NCBI GenBank assembly: GCA_037013495.1
Contig: CM072811.1
Coordinates: 12,839,190-12,903,189 of the forward strand
Direction of reading: 5' to 3'
From: Hippophae tibetana
Lineage: Eukaryota; Streptophyta; Magnoliopsida; Rosales; Elaeagnaceae
Length of the DNA: 64,000 bases
Shown here: positions 11,297-23,451 of the stretch, one piece after another
Layout of the letters: every line of letters begins with the position of its first letter
How positions within the stretch are numbered: the stretch's first letter is position 1
Notes under the pieces: model-generated
What the model was told of the DNA's origin: nothing
Database searches by the model: none
The model's input: only the letters and a program-made list of their open reading frames with translations
Made by a program: the position numbers and the translations under genes

Positions 11297-13726
11297 TTGG
11301 GTAGTGTTTCTTTGAGTAGATACACTGAGAATGGACAAGCGCCTGGTCCGTTTGCTAAGTTTATTCAAGAAGATGGGATAGTTGCCCAATACACTATGCC
11401 TGGTTCACCAGACCAGAATGGTGTAGCAGAAAGAAGAAACCGAACACTATTGGACATGGTGCGGAGTATGCTTAGCAACTCCAATCTTCCTAAATCCTTG
11501 TGGATTGAAGCTTTAAAGACGGCTGTGTATATATTAAACCGAGTTCCAACCAAGGCTGTCTCAAAGACGCCATTTGAATTATGGAAAGGTTGGAAACCGA
11601 GTTTGCAACATATGCGCATTTGGGGATGCCCGTCTGAAGTGAGGATTTATAATCCACAAGAGAAAAAGCTGGACCCAATGACCATTAGTGGATATTTCAT
11701 TGGATATGCCGAACGGTCTAAATGTTATAGATTTTACTGTCCATCTCACAACACTAGGTTTGTGGAATCAAGAAATGCAAAATTTCTTGAGAATTACTTG
11801 ATTAGTGGGAGCGATCGATCCCAGGGCATTGGTTTTGAGAAAGATCATTCAGATGCTCAATATGCCACTTCAAGTAATGGACTGATCGTTATTGTTAACA
11901 ACATGCCTCGAGTACAAACACATGTTGAAGAACCAGTCTTGGAAGTACCACAAGTTGTTGATCCTGATCCAGTAGATGTTGAAGTTCAACAGATGCCTAC
12001 AACTGTTGAACAACCAGTTGAACAACATGATCCTGCTCCTCAGGAGAATGTTGATACAACATTAAGAAGATCTACTAAAGTAAGGAAATCAGCGATTCCT
12101 AATGATTATGTTGTGTATCTACAAGAATGTGACTATAATGTTGAAGCCGAAAATGATCCTGAGACGTTTTCACAGGCCATGAGTTCTGAGGTTTCAAACT
12201 TATGGTACAATGCCATGAAAGAAGAGATGGATTCTATGGCATCTAACCGAGTCTAGGATCTCGTCAAGTTGCTTGATGGTGTGAAAGCCATTGGATGTAA
12301 ATGGCTCTTCAAAACAAAGAAAGACTCACAAGGCAACATTGAGAGACATGAGGCAAGACTCGTTGCCAAAGGATTCACTCAAAAGGAAGGAATCGACTAC
12401 ACAGAGACATTTTCTCCTGTATCTAAGAAAGATTCATTTCGTGTGGTCATGGAATTGGTTGCCCATTTTGATTTGGATTTGCAACAAATGGATGTGAAAA
12501 TAGCTTTCCTTAATGGTAACCTAGAGGAATAGGTTTATATGAAACAACCTGAAGGATTCTTCTCTAGTGATGGTGAGCATTTGGTTTGTAAGCTTAATAA
12601 ATCCATATATGGATTAAAGCAAGCTTCCCGTCAATGGTATTTGAAATTCCATATCGTCATCACTTCATTTGGTTTTGAAGAGAACGTCATGGATCAATGT
12701 ATATACCAGAAAGTTAGTGGGAGTAAGATTTGTTTCTTGGTGCTATATGTGGATGATATTTTTCTTGCAGCCAATGATAGGGGTTTACTATATGAGGTAA
12801 AACAATTCCTCTCTAAAAATTTTGATATGAAGGATATGGGTGAGGCATCTTATGTCATTGGCATTAAGATCCATAGAGATAGACTTCGAGGTGTCTTGGG
12901 TTTATCTCAGGAAACCTATATCAATAAAGTTTTAGAGAGATTTCGGATGAAGGATTGTTCACCAAGTGTTGCTCCCATTGTGAAGGGTGATAAGTTCAAT
13001 TTGGACCAATGCCCAACGAATGATTTTGAAAGAGAACAAATGAAAACCATTCCATATGCTTCAGCTGTTGGAAGCCTAACGTATGCTCAAGTCTGCACCA
13101 GACCTGCCATTGCATTTGTTGTTGGGATGCTAGGGAGATATCAGAGTAATCCAGGTGTTGACCATTGGAAAGCTGCAAAGAAAGTGATGAGGTACCTACA
13201 AGAAACCAAGGATTATATGCTCATGTATATACGAACCGATGAATTGGAAGTAATTGGCTACTCCGATGCGGACTTTGCTGGCTGTATTGATTCACGAAAA
13301 TCAACATCTAATTACATTTTCATGCTTGCCGGTGGAGCTATGTCTTGGAGGAGTGCGAAATAGTCCTTGACTGCTACTTCCACTATGGAGGCCGAGTTCG
13401 TATCATGTTTTGAGGCCACATCGCATGGTGTATGGTTGAAGAGTTTCATTTCCGGGCTTAGAGTACTTGACTCTATTTCTAGGCCATTAAGATTGTACTG
13501 TGACAACTCAGCTACTATATTTATGGCTAAGAACAACAAAAGTGGTATTCGTAGTAAGCACATCGACATTAAGTACTTGGCCATATGAGAACGTGTTAGG
13601 GAAAAGAAAGCGGTCATTGAGCACGTAAGCACTGAGTTGATGATTGCTGATCCTTTGACTAAAGGCATGCCACCAATGAAATTCAAGGATCATGTAGAGA
13701 AAATGAGAATTGGTTCCACTTTGTAA
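11297..13726 (+). pseudogene. Ty1/copia integrase-RT-RNase H, one frame with four stops
   Basis: A single reading frame of 810 codons covers the integrase second half, RT and RNase H. Integrase shows QYTMPGSPDQNGVAERRNRT, LNRVPTKAVSKTPFELW and ISGYFIGYAERSKCYRFYCP. RT shows KWLFKTKKDSQGNIERHEAR, QQMDVKIAFLNGNLEE, an intact YVDD at 12746-12757, and YGLKQASRQWY. RNase H shows GYSDADFAGCIDSRKSTSNY and the tail ADPLTKGMPP. Only four in-frame stops interrupt it: TAG at 12254, TAG at 12530, TAG at 13361 and TGA at 13586; it then ends naturally with TAA at 13724. There is no true start: the frame opens at a TTG inside a truncated integrase. Gag, protease and the integrase N-terminus are missing. It is the youngest-looking pol gene in the window. 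Confidence 0.93.
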
Positions 13727-13986
13727 ATGTATATATATAATTTATTAATGAAACTCTTATATATTGTGATATTTTCTCATATTCATGTGCACCTTAATTT
13801 ATTTGAGAAAATTTATATTGGACCAAGAATAAATATAGGATTTATTCATTAAGTTTAGTTACCACATAAAGTATAGTACTTGAGAAACTAAATACATTGT
13901 AATACATGGAAGATAATACTCGCTCTTAGAGGACCTATCGCTATGATTCATGTGTTTTGTTACTCAAGAGAATTTCGTTTAACGTT

Positions 13987-14003
13987 TGCACCAAGTGGGA
14001 GAA
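13987..14003 (+). promoter_or_regulatory. Polypurine tract of the copia element
   Basis: TGCACCAAGTGGGAGAA directly precedes the TG of the proposed 3' LTR. A tract of the type CCAAGTGGGAGA before the LTR is usual in plant copia elements. Confidence 0.7.
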
Positions 14004-14355
14004 TGTAAATCAGAGTGGTGCAATGTTAGTGAACCGTGGTGACGGTTTGGTTTCGTCGGAACCGTACGTCGGTTCCGAAACCGAACGAGGTTCTTGATGG
14101 AAGAACCTTAATAAATTATCGGGTCCTCTCACTATTAACTATATAACGATTCAGATACACCATCAATACGCAGAGAATAAGTGTGAGAAACCAGTGAAAG
14201 CATCGAACAGAAAATCCATTGGAATTCCCGTGTAAGTGCTGAAATTTGATCAATGGCAGAAGGTATCTTTTCAATCCAATTTTGTTTCCACTGCATTTAA
14301 ATTATGAGTTCATATGGTTTTATGAACGTTTCTGGATTGAATTGAGACTCTAACA
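14004..14355 (+). mobile_element. Probable 3' LTR of the copia element
   Basis: Starts TGTAAATCAGAG after the polypurine tract. A likely end is CTCTAACA at 14348-14355. It holds a GC-rich, TCGGAACCG-repeating block (14040-14100) and a TATA-like ACTATATAAC near 14137. No second copy is present, so the 3' limit is a guess. Confidence 0.5.
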
Positions 14356-15549
14356 TTAATGTCTTGTGAGATAGGGTTAAGAAATTCAGAAGGAAAGTTA
14401 TGATGGATAGGAAAGAATGGATTTCAAATATCTAGAAGGGCATATGAATAATTTATGTCCTAAAGAATGTGACAGAATGTACTTGGAGAGTGAAAATGAT
14501 AGTAAACTTAAGAGTAAAAAAGTGAGAATTAGAGTTGTAGAGTTCTTGGAGAAAAATAAAGTTCATAAGCCTAAAATGGTACCATGAGATAAATAAGAAA
14601 AGAGAACACACCTTTCTTGGATGAAAGGAAAGTCACTAATCTGGATAGGTCTATTGGGAACAAAAAGTGGAGCATCAGGAGAAGTACCCTTTATAGAAAG
14701 AGAAATATTCTCATAAAAAATATCATTAATAGAAGGAGGAGGATTCATATTCTTTTGGGATCTTTTAGGAGTAATTTCTTTGAAAATATGGGTGAGGGAA
14801 ATGGGATAACGAAGGGTAGAAATTAAAGCAAAATGGATAAAAGGGGTCAGGGATATATATTAGGAGAGAACCATATGCTCAATTAGGACTTGGAAAAGAG
14901 GTTAGAGAAGGGATAGGCAAGGGGTTGACAAGTAGCCAAAGGAGAGAGAGAAAAGAGAAAAAGAAGCGAATTGAAAATATTTTTGATATTTCTTGAATTA
15001 AGTGAATAAAATAACTTAAAAACATAAATAAATTCATGAAAACAAAAAAAATTATATAAAGGAATCACATGCAAAAGTACTACAAATCAAAAGAAAAGAG
15101 AAAGAAGATAACCTCACACATAGAGGAAGCACCATCACTGTGTAACCTTTGGTTCACATTCCTCTAAACAATATGGCATACTTTGTTTTCCTTTTGATTT
15201 TTTGAAATGAAAAAAAGTTAATTGAAGTATTCCTATACAAATTACTAGACAGACTAGAAAAAGAAGAGTTTTATACCTTTTAGGTCTCTGTCATCGATGT
15301 GTAATGCATACAGTTTAATGATGTGCAACTGAACCAAAATAGTTATAATTTGAATAATAAGTGTGGGATGAGTGATACGAAGATCTTATAGGCTTTCTCC
15401 TACAATATCTCGATACTTTTTAGAAAAGTAGTCAAAATTAATACACAAATAACAAGTGTAAAATAGCAAGAAAGACTGGGTCTCTTGCATCTAGGAGCAG
15501 AGTGAGTAGTTGTGGACGGAGGATAAGCACTAAAACTAACTATCACTTA
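14356..15549. other. Unassigned repeat-like DNA
   Basis: Only short open frames on both strands (for example 14563-14748 minus), none of a family I recognise. Purine-rich on the plus strand at 14880-15110. Confidence 0.4.
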
Positions 15550-16310
15550 GGGATGAGTAGCTAGTCACTTATAGTTTGATCTAATATGCCCATGCTCACC
15601 ACAATGGTGATAAGAATGTATAAAGTATATAGGCAAGGGTAATAGACCAGTACTGGTGCAACAAGAAAAGATAGAAGAAGGTGAAGCATTCACTTTGTTT
15701 GAACAGGCTGGTTGGGACACATCCTTATTCTTTCCTTTAGAAGAAGCAATAACAGTCTTCATCTTTGGATCAATAACAATTGGTTTAGTAAATTTAGATA
15801 TAGAACTAAAAAGATTGAACTTTTTTGTCAATATAACCCAGATCCTTTATGTCAAGTTGAGTCTTGTTACTAGTCAAAAATTACATCCAACTTTTAAGTA
15901 CCAAACATAAGCTTCTTCACTATCTCTTAGAGTATTCTAACTTTTTCTCAAGCTAAGACTGCTTGGCTTTTAAAACTTTTAATTGGTCATTTTTCCATAA
16001 TCAGTGAATTCATAAATCTTCCACCAAAAACATAAATCCTTAATCATATAATGTAGAGTCTTAAAACATGCATCCTTTTTAGAAAGAGTATGTCCAAGAT
16101 TTTCTTTGTTGATTTCCAACCCTATCACCCTTCCTATAATAGTTTTTTCTTCAATTTGGTACTTTGTAATCAGGGCTAACTACCCATCAATTTTCTTGTT
16201 TCATCTCTAAGCTCTTCAAGTTGTCTTTCATAAAATTCATTTTGAAAATATTGGATCCATACTCGACAACCATGTCATTAAACTCTTTGTATGAAATTCC
16301 CTTCCTTAAT
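15550..16310 (-). pseudogene. Copia gag remnant with degenerate zinc knuckle
   Basis: Minus-strand pieces read LGYIDKK, then KFTKPIVIDPKMKT, then YHHCGEHGHIRSNY. The last has the spacing of a CX2CX4HX4C zinc knuckle, but both outer Cys codons are Tyr, each explicable by one G-to-A change. Ahead of it (15950-16250) lies a charged, Lys/Glu-rich, coiled-coil-like stretch in several frames. This order is that of plant copia gag. No pol follows. The open frame at 16278-16568 is probably not part of it. Confidence 0.55.
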
Positions 16311-16899
16311 AGTGGCTCTCATCTTTTTTGAAAATTTCTTTGTGAAATGAGTAAAACAAAATATTAGAAAAGTGATTCTTGTGAAAGATTTTGAAAAGTT
16401 CTTAAAGAATTGTGGGATTTTTAAGGGTTTTTGAAGTGTTTGGTGGGAGAGAAAATCATGGTTTGTGTAGAAAGTGTGAGAAAATGAAAGAAAAAATGGA
16501 ATAATTTGTATTGGAAAAGGTCTTTCTACCCAAAAAATGACCACATGCCACGACACAGTAATATTCATGATGTGGCATGAATGTTTGAAATTCGAACCAT
16601 TTGAAATCGTTCACCCCATGCCGTGGCTTAAAATAGAGCATGTTACGGCACACTTCAAACTGTTTTTCACACTCGTTTACTCGCCCCTTTCTTATATTAT
16701 TATTGTTATAACAACACATTAAACATAAATATATATACTTTAATAACCACTGAAAATTAAAAAGATAAAATAACCAATAAAATCAATTATCTATAAAATG
16801 AAAATAAATAAATTAAAGCAATAATAACATAATGGTTAACCTCCCATCTAGGACTAATTTTATCATCTTTAGTGAGGCAATGCTTAGGGGATTTCATCT

Positions 16900-18020
16900 T
16901 TTTGTAAACCCAATGTTCCCTTCTTATTGAGTTTTGTTGATTTTCTAACCTTAAAGCTATTCCTTACCTTGATTCTGCAAGTGCTCACTTAATTGATCTA
17001 CCTGTACATCTATCTTTTCAATAGAAGTTTCCATAGAGTTTGACCTTTGATTAGATTATGATTCATTGTCTCCACTAACTTGAATGAATGAATTCAAGTT
17101 TCCCTTCATAGTTAGCTTGTTAGGAGGAATTCTAGGCATTTTTTGGTAGAATTTTTGGTCTTATGGGTTTGAACTTTGGGCAACTAGAGAGTTGTTCTGC
17201 CTCTAAGAAAAATTAGGATGATTCCTTCACCTACATTGTTCTTTATTTTTTATTGCATGTGTTGTAAGAAGCATAACTTGCTTTTTTGATTGAACAAGTT
17301 GCATTTGAACTTCAATATCAAATTCTATTCCATGGACTTCGGTTCTTCTTACTCATAAGCTCTTTTGTTAGGAATTATCACCCAACATCTCAAAAAGATT
17401 GTAAGTCTCTAAGGTAGTTTTTTCTCTTATCGCTTCTCCAGTAACATTATCAATGATAAGTTGACATTGTTGTGTCAATCCATCATAGAAAAATTGGTTA
17501 TGTAGTGGTAGAGGATAACTATGATGGAGCCATTGAGTGAGAAATATTTTGAACCTATCACATGCTTCGTAGAAAGATTCTCCCTACATTTGAGAGAAAG
17601 TTGTAATCATAACTCTTAGCTCTGATATCTTTTAGTGGGGATAGAATTTCCCCCTAAACTTATTAAAGACATCCTTCAAATTCATCAAGGAACCTGGGAT
17701 AAATGACATTAGCCATGCCTTGGCCTTGTATTTTAAGGTACAGGGGAAACACCTAAGTTTAAGTTGATCCTCGGTGAGTGCACCGAGGGGGAATGTTTGC
17801 ACTATTGAGTAAAAGTCCCTAATGAAAGACATTGAGTCTTCATTAGGAAGTCCATGTAAAGAAGGTGACATGAAAAAATGAATGTTTTACAATTTATAGT
17901 TCCAAGTAGCCTCAATGACTTGGATTTAGGAAATTATAGTGCCAATTACTAGCTTTGCAAACTCTTTCAATATGGTTTCATTTTATGGAGGATTTTCCCT
18001 CATATTTAAAGGTTCAAGTA
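16900..18020 (-). pseudogene. Ty3/gypsy (Athila/Tat-type) gag fragment
   Basis: The minus-strand frame at 17632-17871 reads LHGLPNEDSMSFIRDFY, LGALTEDQLKLRCFPCTLKY and KAKAWLMSFIPGSLMNL, then FNKFRGKFYPH. This is the conserved core of plant gypsy gag (Retrotrans_gag type). The same element continues at lower coordinates with FYEACDRFK, FYDGLTQQCQLIIDNVTGEA and, near 17080-17160, QKFYQKMPRIPPN. Stops and frameshifts break it. There is no protease or RT behind it before the copia gag at 16310, so it is a truncated piece. Confidence 0.85.
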
Positions 18021-18429
18021 TAGGGTCAAGGTTAGGTTCATAAATTGTTTTTCTACAAACGGTTGTAGGATCTCAAAGTCTAGCCTTCTTGACAATCTAA
18101 TAGGTTTATTTGTATTATTTTATATAGTATGAAAGGGTACCCTAAGGACCTTCTACCTCGCACAAACTTATAAAAACAAAAATTAAATTTACATGTTAAT
18201 TAGAAGAAATAAATATACAAATATATAAAATAATACATGTTTGTATACAAAAATACTAAACACGTAGTAAAGAATAAATAATATGATGATACACATGTTA
18301 GTAAAAGAAAATAAATTTTACAAGAAATTATCTGTTACGTATAATTGCATATTCATTTTTTCTTTCTAAATATATTGTTAAAAGTTAGAATTATTCAATA
18401 AACGTGCTAGAGCCATAAAAAGGAATGCT

Positions 18430-18795
18430 AGTTTAAAAGTGAAAATAAAAAGTTAAATGAACAACTTGAGGTAGATGAAAGCTTTTTAAATAAATTAAAA
18501 GAAGAAAAAAATATTTTGCAAGGAAAAAATAGTGCTTTGAATTTGATTTTTGCAGGTTTGAAGGAACAAAATAACAAGTTTGCAATTATTAAAGAAAAAT
18601 TGGTGCAAGAGCTAAAATAATCCATAGAAGATGTAAAAAGGCTAACAATTAGAGTTGAAAGGTTGAACAAGATTCTTGAGTATGGAAAGCCTTTAAGAGA
18701 TAGGAAGGGGGTAGGATATGTAAATGAGCACACAACATCAACTTCCTCAAAATCAAATGTGTTTGTAAAACCTTCTGATCCTTACCATTGACACA
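18430..18795 (+). pseudogene. Copia gag coiled-coil and C-terminal tail
   Basis: The plus-strand frame reads LNEQLEVDESFLNKLKEEKN, NNKFAIIKEKLVQELK, stop, then DVKRLTIRVERLNKILEYGK, DRKGVGYV and SNVFVKPSDP. Heptad-like charge patterns suggest a coiled coil. The tail matches 47150-47310 (KRLTIRA, RGLGYIDKDS, FVKPSN). It is therefore the C-terminal part of the same copia gag family as 45960-47320. Upstream and downstream parts are missing. Confidence 0.6.
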
Positions 18796-20087
18796 CATCT
18801 CTTTCATCTGTTTCATCTGCTTCTAAGTTTATTCCTATATGTTACAACTATGATTAAAGAGGACACATATAGTTCATTTATTTAGTTATGGATATAATCA
18901 TCTAATTAACAAAAGTATGACAAATTAAAATTTCATAAGCATCTAAACATGCAATCACGTGTAAATAAAGTAATGTGGAAAATAAAGATCAACACATGAG
19001 ATTTTTAGGTGGAAACAACTTAGGCCATACCAATGACCTAAGAGGAAAATCATCGATTCACCAGACCACCTAACAATCCATTACAAAATTTAAGTATCCA
19101 GTTACAAGGCTAGGACTCAAACTACCCATCCAGGTAAGGCCCTAAAGTAACCTACGTACAAGCTGCTGCTTTCATCATAGTCTCTACAGGAATGTCATTC
19201 AGATATGGACTAGTAGTCTAACAAACCTGAGTCCCATGAGTTAATTAATCCCGCACCACTATCACTTGAAAATTTAACACATAAACACAAGTGAATGTAT
19301 GTTTCCTAGAACATATTCAATAATGAACAATCATAACTAGTTGATTTAAACAATATATCAAATAAATTGAAAACAACTATCAACCCTAGAATAATATGCT
19401 AAAAGCACAATAATACAATTATTATTGTAGGCTTGTAAATCCATCAAACACAACCACAAATGTTTGATAAATTAACGTAATGAAAAAACCTACTTTAAAA
19501 CTTTTAGCAAAATAAGAGAGAGAATAAAAGATTAATAGAATAAGCACAATTAAGCTCTTGTGTGCTTAATTTGAACCGTGTGCTTAGGTTTATATTTATA
19601 TAATATTTTAAAGCACTTTAGATCAAGTTAAAATTACCATCTTGTCCATAAAAGTAGTTAATGATTTTTAAGGAATAAGGATAACGTAGTAAAAATCCAA
19701 TCCAATTCGTATTAGAAATAGGTTTTAAAATCAAAGCCATCATCGCTCGATTGATCTAAACAAGTGCTCGATCAATCTAATCATATAAATAATTAATGCA
19801 ATAGGTAATATAGCCCGATCAATCTAGTCACTACTCGATTGATTGAGTAGCCTATTTTCATATTATTCCTATGTGTCTAATATGCAATCTAGCTTGCAAA
19901 AGAATAGAGATATACTTGAGATGTGATTGTTGAGGCTTGATAGTTTCTTCGACTTGAAAAATATTCTTCTAAGTCACACTTAGAAGCTAAAATTATAATT
20001 ATATGTTTTGTTCACGAATATCGCCAACACTCATATAAACCTTGCAACATGTAAAATAACACATAAAGATAATCTAAAAGGAATACA
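18796..20087. other. Unassigned AT-rich stretch
   Basis: No gene recognised. The part 19740-19860 repeats CTCGATtGATCTA-like words in both orientations. The stretch could include an old LTR, but no paired end is visible. Confidence 0.4.
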
Positions 20088-23000
20088 CACTACTACAAAA
20101 AGGGGTATATAAGTCGATGTCTAAAGTCGGTTTTTACAAAAAACCGACTTTTAATGAATTTAAAGTCGGTTGTCCACATCAACCGACGCTATGTTACGTG
20201 GATAGCGTCGGTTGTCCACGTCAACCGACGCTATGTTACGTGGATAGCGTCGGTTGTCCACGTCAATCGACGCTATGTTAGGTGGATAGCATCGGTTGTC
20301 CACGTCAACCGACGCTATCCACGTAACATAGCGTCGGTTGACGTGGACAACCGACGCTATCCACCTAATCTCATTGTGCTCAAACTACATCCAGTATGGG
20401 ATATAGCCATCCTATTGGTCCTCATTATATGTCAGGAATGCACATGCAATCAAGTAGTGGTTCATTTTCTCCAATGCAATCTGTACATTCTTACCATAAA
20501 TCAAGCCAAGATGAACATATTGGTGAGAATGTACATCCAATAGCTACCCCATATGAGAGTCCTCCTCTATTTGATGAATCATATGTGGTAAGATTTTAAT
20601 TTTTAAATTCTTATTATATGTTTTATTTTTTATATATAACACTTAAATTTTTTACAGAATATGAAATGTTTGTTGAAACATCCTTCGTCAACGGACTATG
20701 TTGCTATTGGAACGGTACAACAATTGAGTGATGATCGGATGATTCATAATCAATATTTGCCTAATCATTGGCGAATAGTAATTGATCAATCATTGTTTCA
20801 TGATTGTCCACTACCTGTGCCTTCTGATGCTACCACAGTCCAAGAGGCGGTTGGACAGTATGTGGCTTGGCCGTCGATTCAAGTTGTTCTAAATTTTGAC
20901 ATGGTACTATTTTTTAACTTAAAAAATAACACTTGTTTACTACTATTATTTAATGTGATCTTATATTGTTACTAAAAATAAATATATGATACTTTTTGGT
21001 AGTCTATTATACCAGAACTCTTAAATGCATCACATTTAAGAGATACCAAGCAAGTATCTCGTGCTAAATCTATGACTAGTGGTCAATCATCGTGCACCAA
21101 GTCATTCAAGAAGAAGCCTTGGAAAAAGTATAGTCATACTTATGCGTTACAATTCAGTAGAAATCTTGGCAGTTTGATGACTATTGTTGGGAGGGCATCT
21201 AGCATAAATGATGGATGGACTGTGCCACTTCCTATTGAAATTTCTGGTGTAGACATCGGCCAAACTTATATATCGATCGAGTGCTTGTTGCAAATATTTG
21301 AATATCAAATGATCAATTTAAGTATAATTCAAGTGTGGACAAGGTGAGTCCTCAATCTAGTTAGTTTTCTTTTATTTATGCAGAACATTATATTTATATT
21401 ATCTAATTATATATATACATATATAGGGCTTGCTATTATCGACTTCAACATAATCACTCATCACATTTAGCAATGTTCTATGATTCTTCATATGTTAATC
21501 AATATCAAGAGAAGGATGTTAGCATCAGAGCTAAACAATTATGTGATAGAGCATTAACGCTTAGCAGAAATCAAAAGTTGATAATCCCTTGGCCATTAAG
21601 GTTTGAACAAGGCCAAGATCATTGGATGTTGGTAATCATTGATATGTTCAATAATCATGCTTGGTACTGTGACTCAGCTTCCATAGAACTGAGTAAAGAT
21701 ACAAAAACAGTTGTTGAAATGTAAGAGTTATATTTAGTTACATATTAGTTTTTCTATTATTTTTTGTAATATTTAATAAAAACTAATCGTTTTATATCTT
21801 GACAGGGCATGGAAGTTATGGAACAAGTCTAGGGGCATTGTCCTTAAAAAATCTCATAAGCTTATATGGACAAAAGTTATGGTATGTACAATTCAATATT
21901 AATAATTTTATTAATTTTACAATTAAATAATAAGGATGTTCGAATATGAAAATTCATGTATACATGCACTTTTTTTTGTAGGTTCCACAACAAAATAATG
22001 GAGTCATGTGTGGTTATTATGTCATGAAGTTTATGAGTGAAATCATCACAAATATCAAAATTCCAATTGATGATGTGGTAATATATTTTACCCATATACA
22101 TACAAGTTTTAACATATTTGAGTTTGTTTTTGTAAATAAATGAAATCATATTCTTATTTTGATTTTGAATACATGTAGTTCTTCGGTTGGAACAAGACGG
22201 GTTACGACCAGCAAATTTTTGATGATTTACGAGAGGAATGGGCAAAACACATGGTTCAAATTATATCATCGCAAGAAGAATCAGAAGAAGATTCTGATGA
22301 TCTTGAATAGCATATGACAACATAACAGTAAATTTTTTAATGATTTGGCCTTCTATATCTATTCTTGTGTCTGAAATCACTTGGTTGATGATGATTAATC
22401 ATATATATGCTCATGTATTTAGGGGAATGCATTGTTTATAAATATGAATTTATCTGGAATCTCTGCTAGTATTTTTAATGATATATAATGAGTTCTAAAT
22501 GTACAAATCAGGTGTACGTACGTCGGTCCGATTTGTTTCTTGGTTTGTATGAGTTTTGGTGCATATGAACGTGTTCCATATGTTTAAGGGCACCAAAACT
22601 CACACAAGCTTAGCCAAGAAATCGAAGTTACATGCAATTGATTTCATATTTAGAGTTCATTATATATAGCATTAAAAAATAGTAGTAGAGATTCTAGATA
22701 ACTTCATATATAGACAAATGATTAATAATGTTAATATGAGTTCATTGAATGTCGTTGTACGTGCTAATCTCAATAATGATTTAATTTCTTCATTCGTACG
22801 TCTGAAGTTTAGACTACTTTTTTGATGTATGTTTTACGTGCTCATGTATGTAGGAGAATATTTGTTATATGGATCAGCTTTTTTTTCCCATAATGCTTGT
22901 GAAGGCCAATCAAGATTCTACGCCAACCAAGCTTACTCGATGGCATAATTTGACGACATTATTTTATTTGTAATTGAAGTTATTTATATGCATTATTTGA

Positions 23001-23451
23001 TTTTGTAATAAATTTAATTATTAAGTCATTAAATATATTTATATTGTTAATTATTCAGTATTATTATTTATATTTTAGTGTTTTTATGTTATTTATATAT
23101 ACTATTATACGAAAAATAAAATTAAAAATTAAAACAAATAAAATGTAGAGTCGGTTCATGCCATGAACCGACTCTACGTGTAGCGTCGGTTCATGCCGTG
23201 AACCGACTCTACGTGTAGAGTCGGTTCATGCCGTGAACCGACTCTACGTGTAGCGTCGGTTCATGCCATGAACCGACTTTACAGGTAGAGTCGGTTCACG
23301 GCATGAACCGACGCTACACGTAGAGTCGGTTCACGGCATGAACCGACTTTACAATTTAAGTCTCTGAATTTAAAGTCGGTTCATACAACCGACTTTAAAT
23401 TTGTTTAAAGTCGGTTAAAAACCGAATTTTATACCCCTTATTGTAGTAGTG
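20088..23451 (+). mobile_element. Complete CACTA (En/Spm) DNA transposon, non-autonomous
   Basis: The left end is CACTACTACAAAAAGGGGTATA and the right end is TATACCCCTTATTGTAGTAGTG, an imperfect terminal inverted repeat starting with CACTA. The flanks are ACA at 20085-20087 and ACA at 23452-23454, the 3-bp target duplication this superfamily makes. Length is 3364 bp. Inside are different subterminal repeat arrays at each end, one spliced Ulp1-protease-like gene, and a long hairpin. No TNP2-type transposase is present, so movement would need transposase supplied in trans. Ends, target duplication and gene are all well preserved, so it is young compared with its neighbours. Confidence 0.96.
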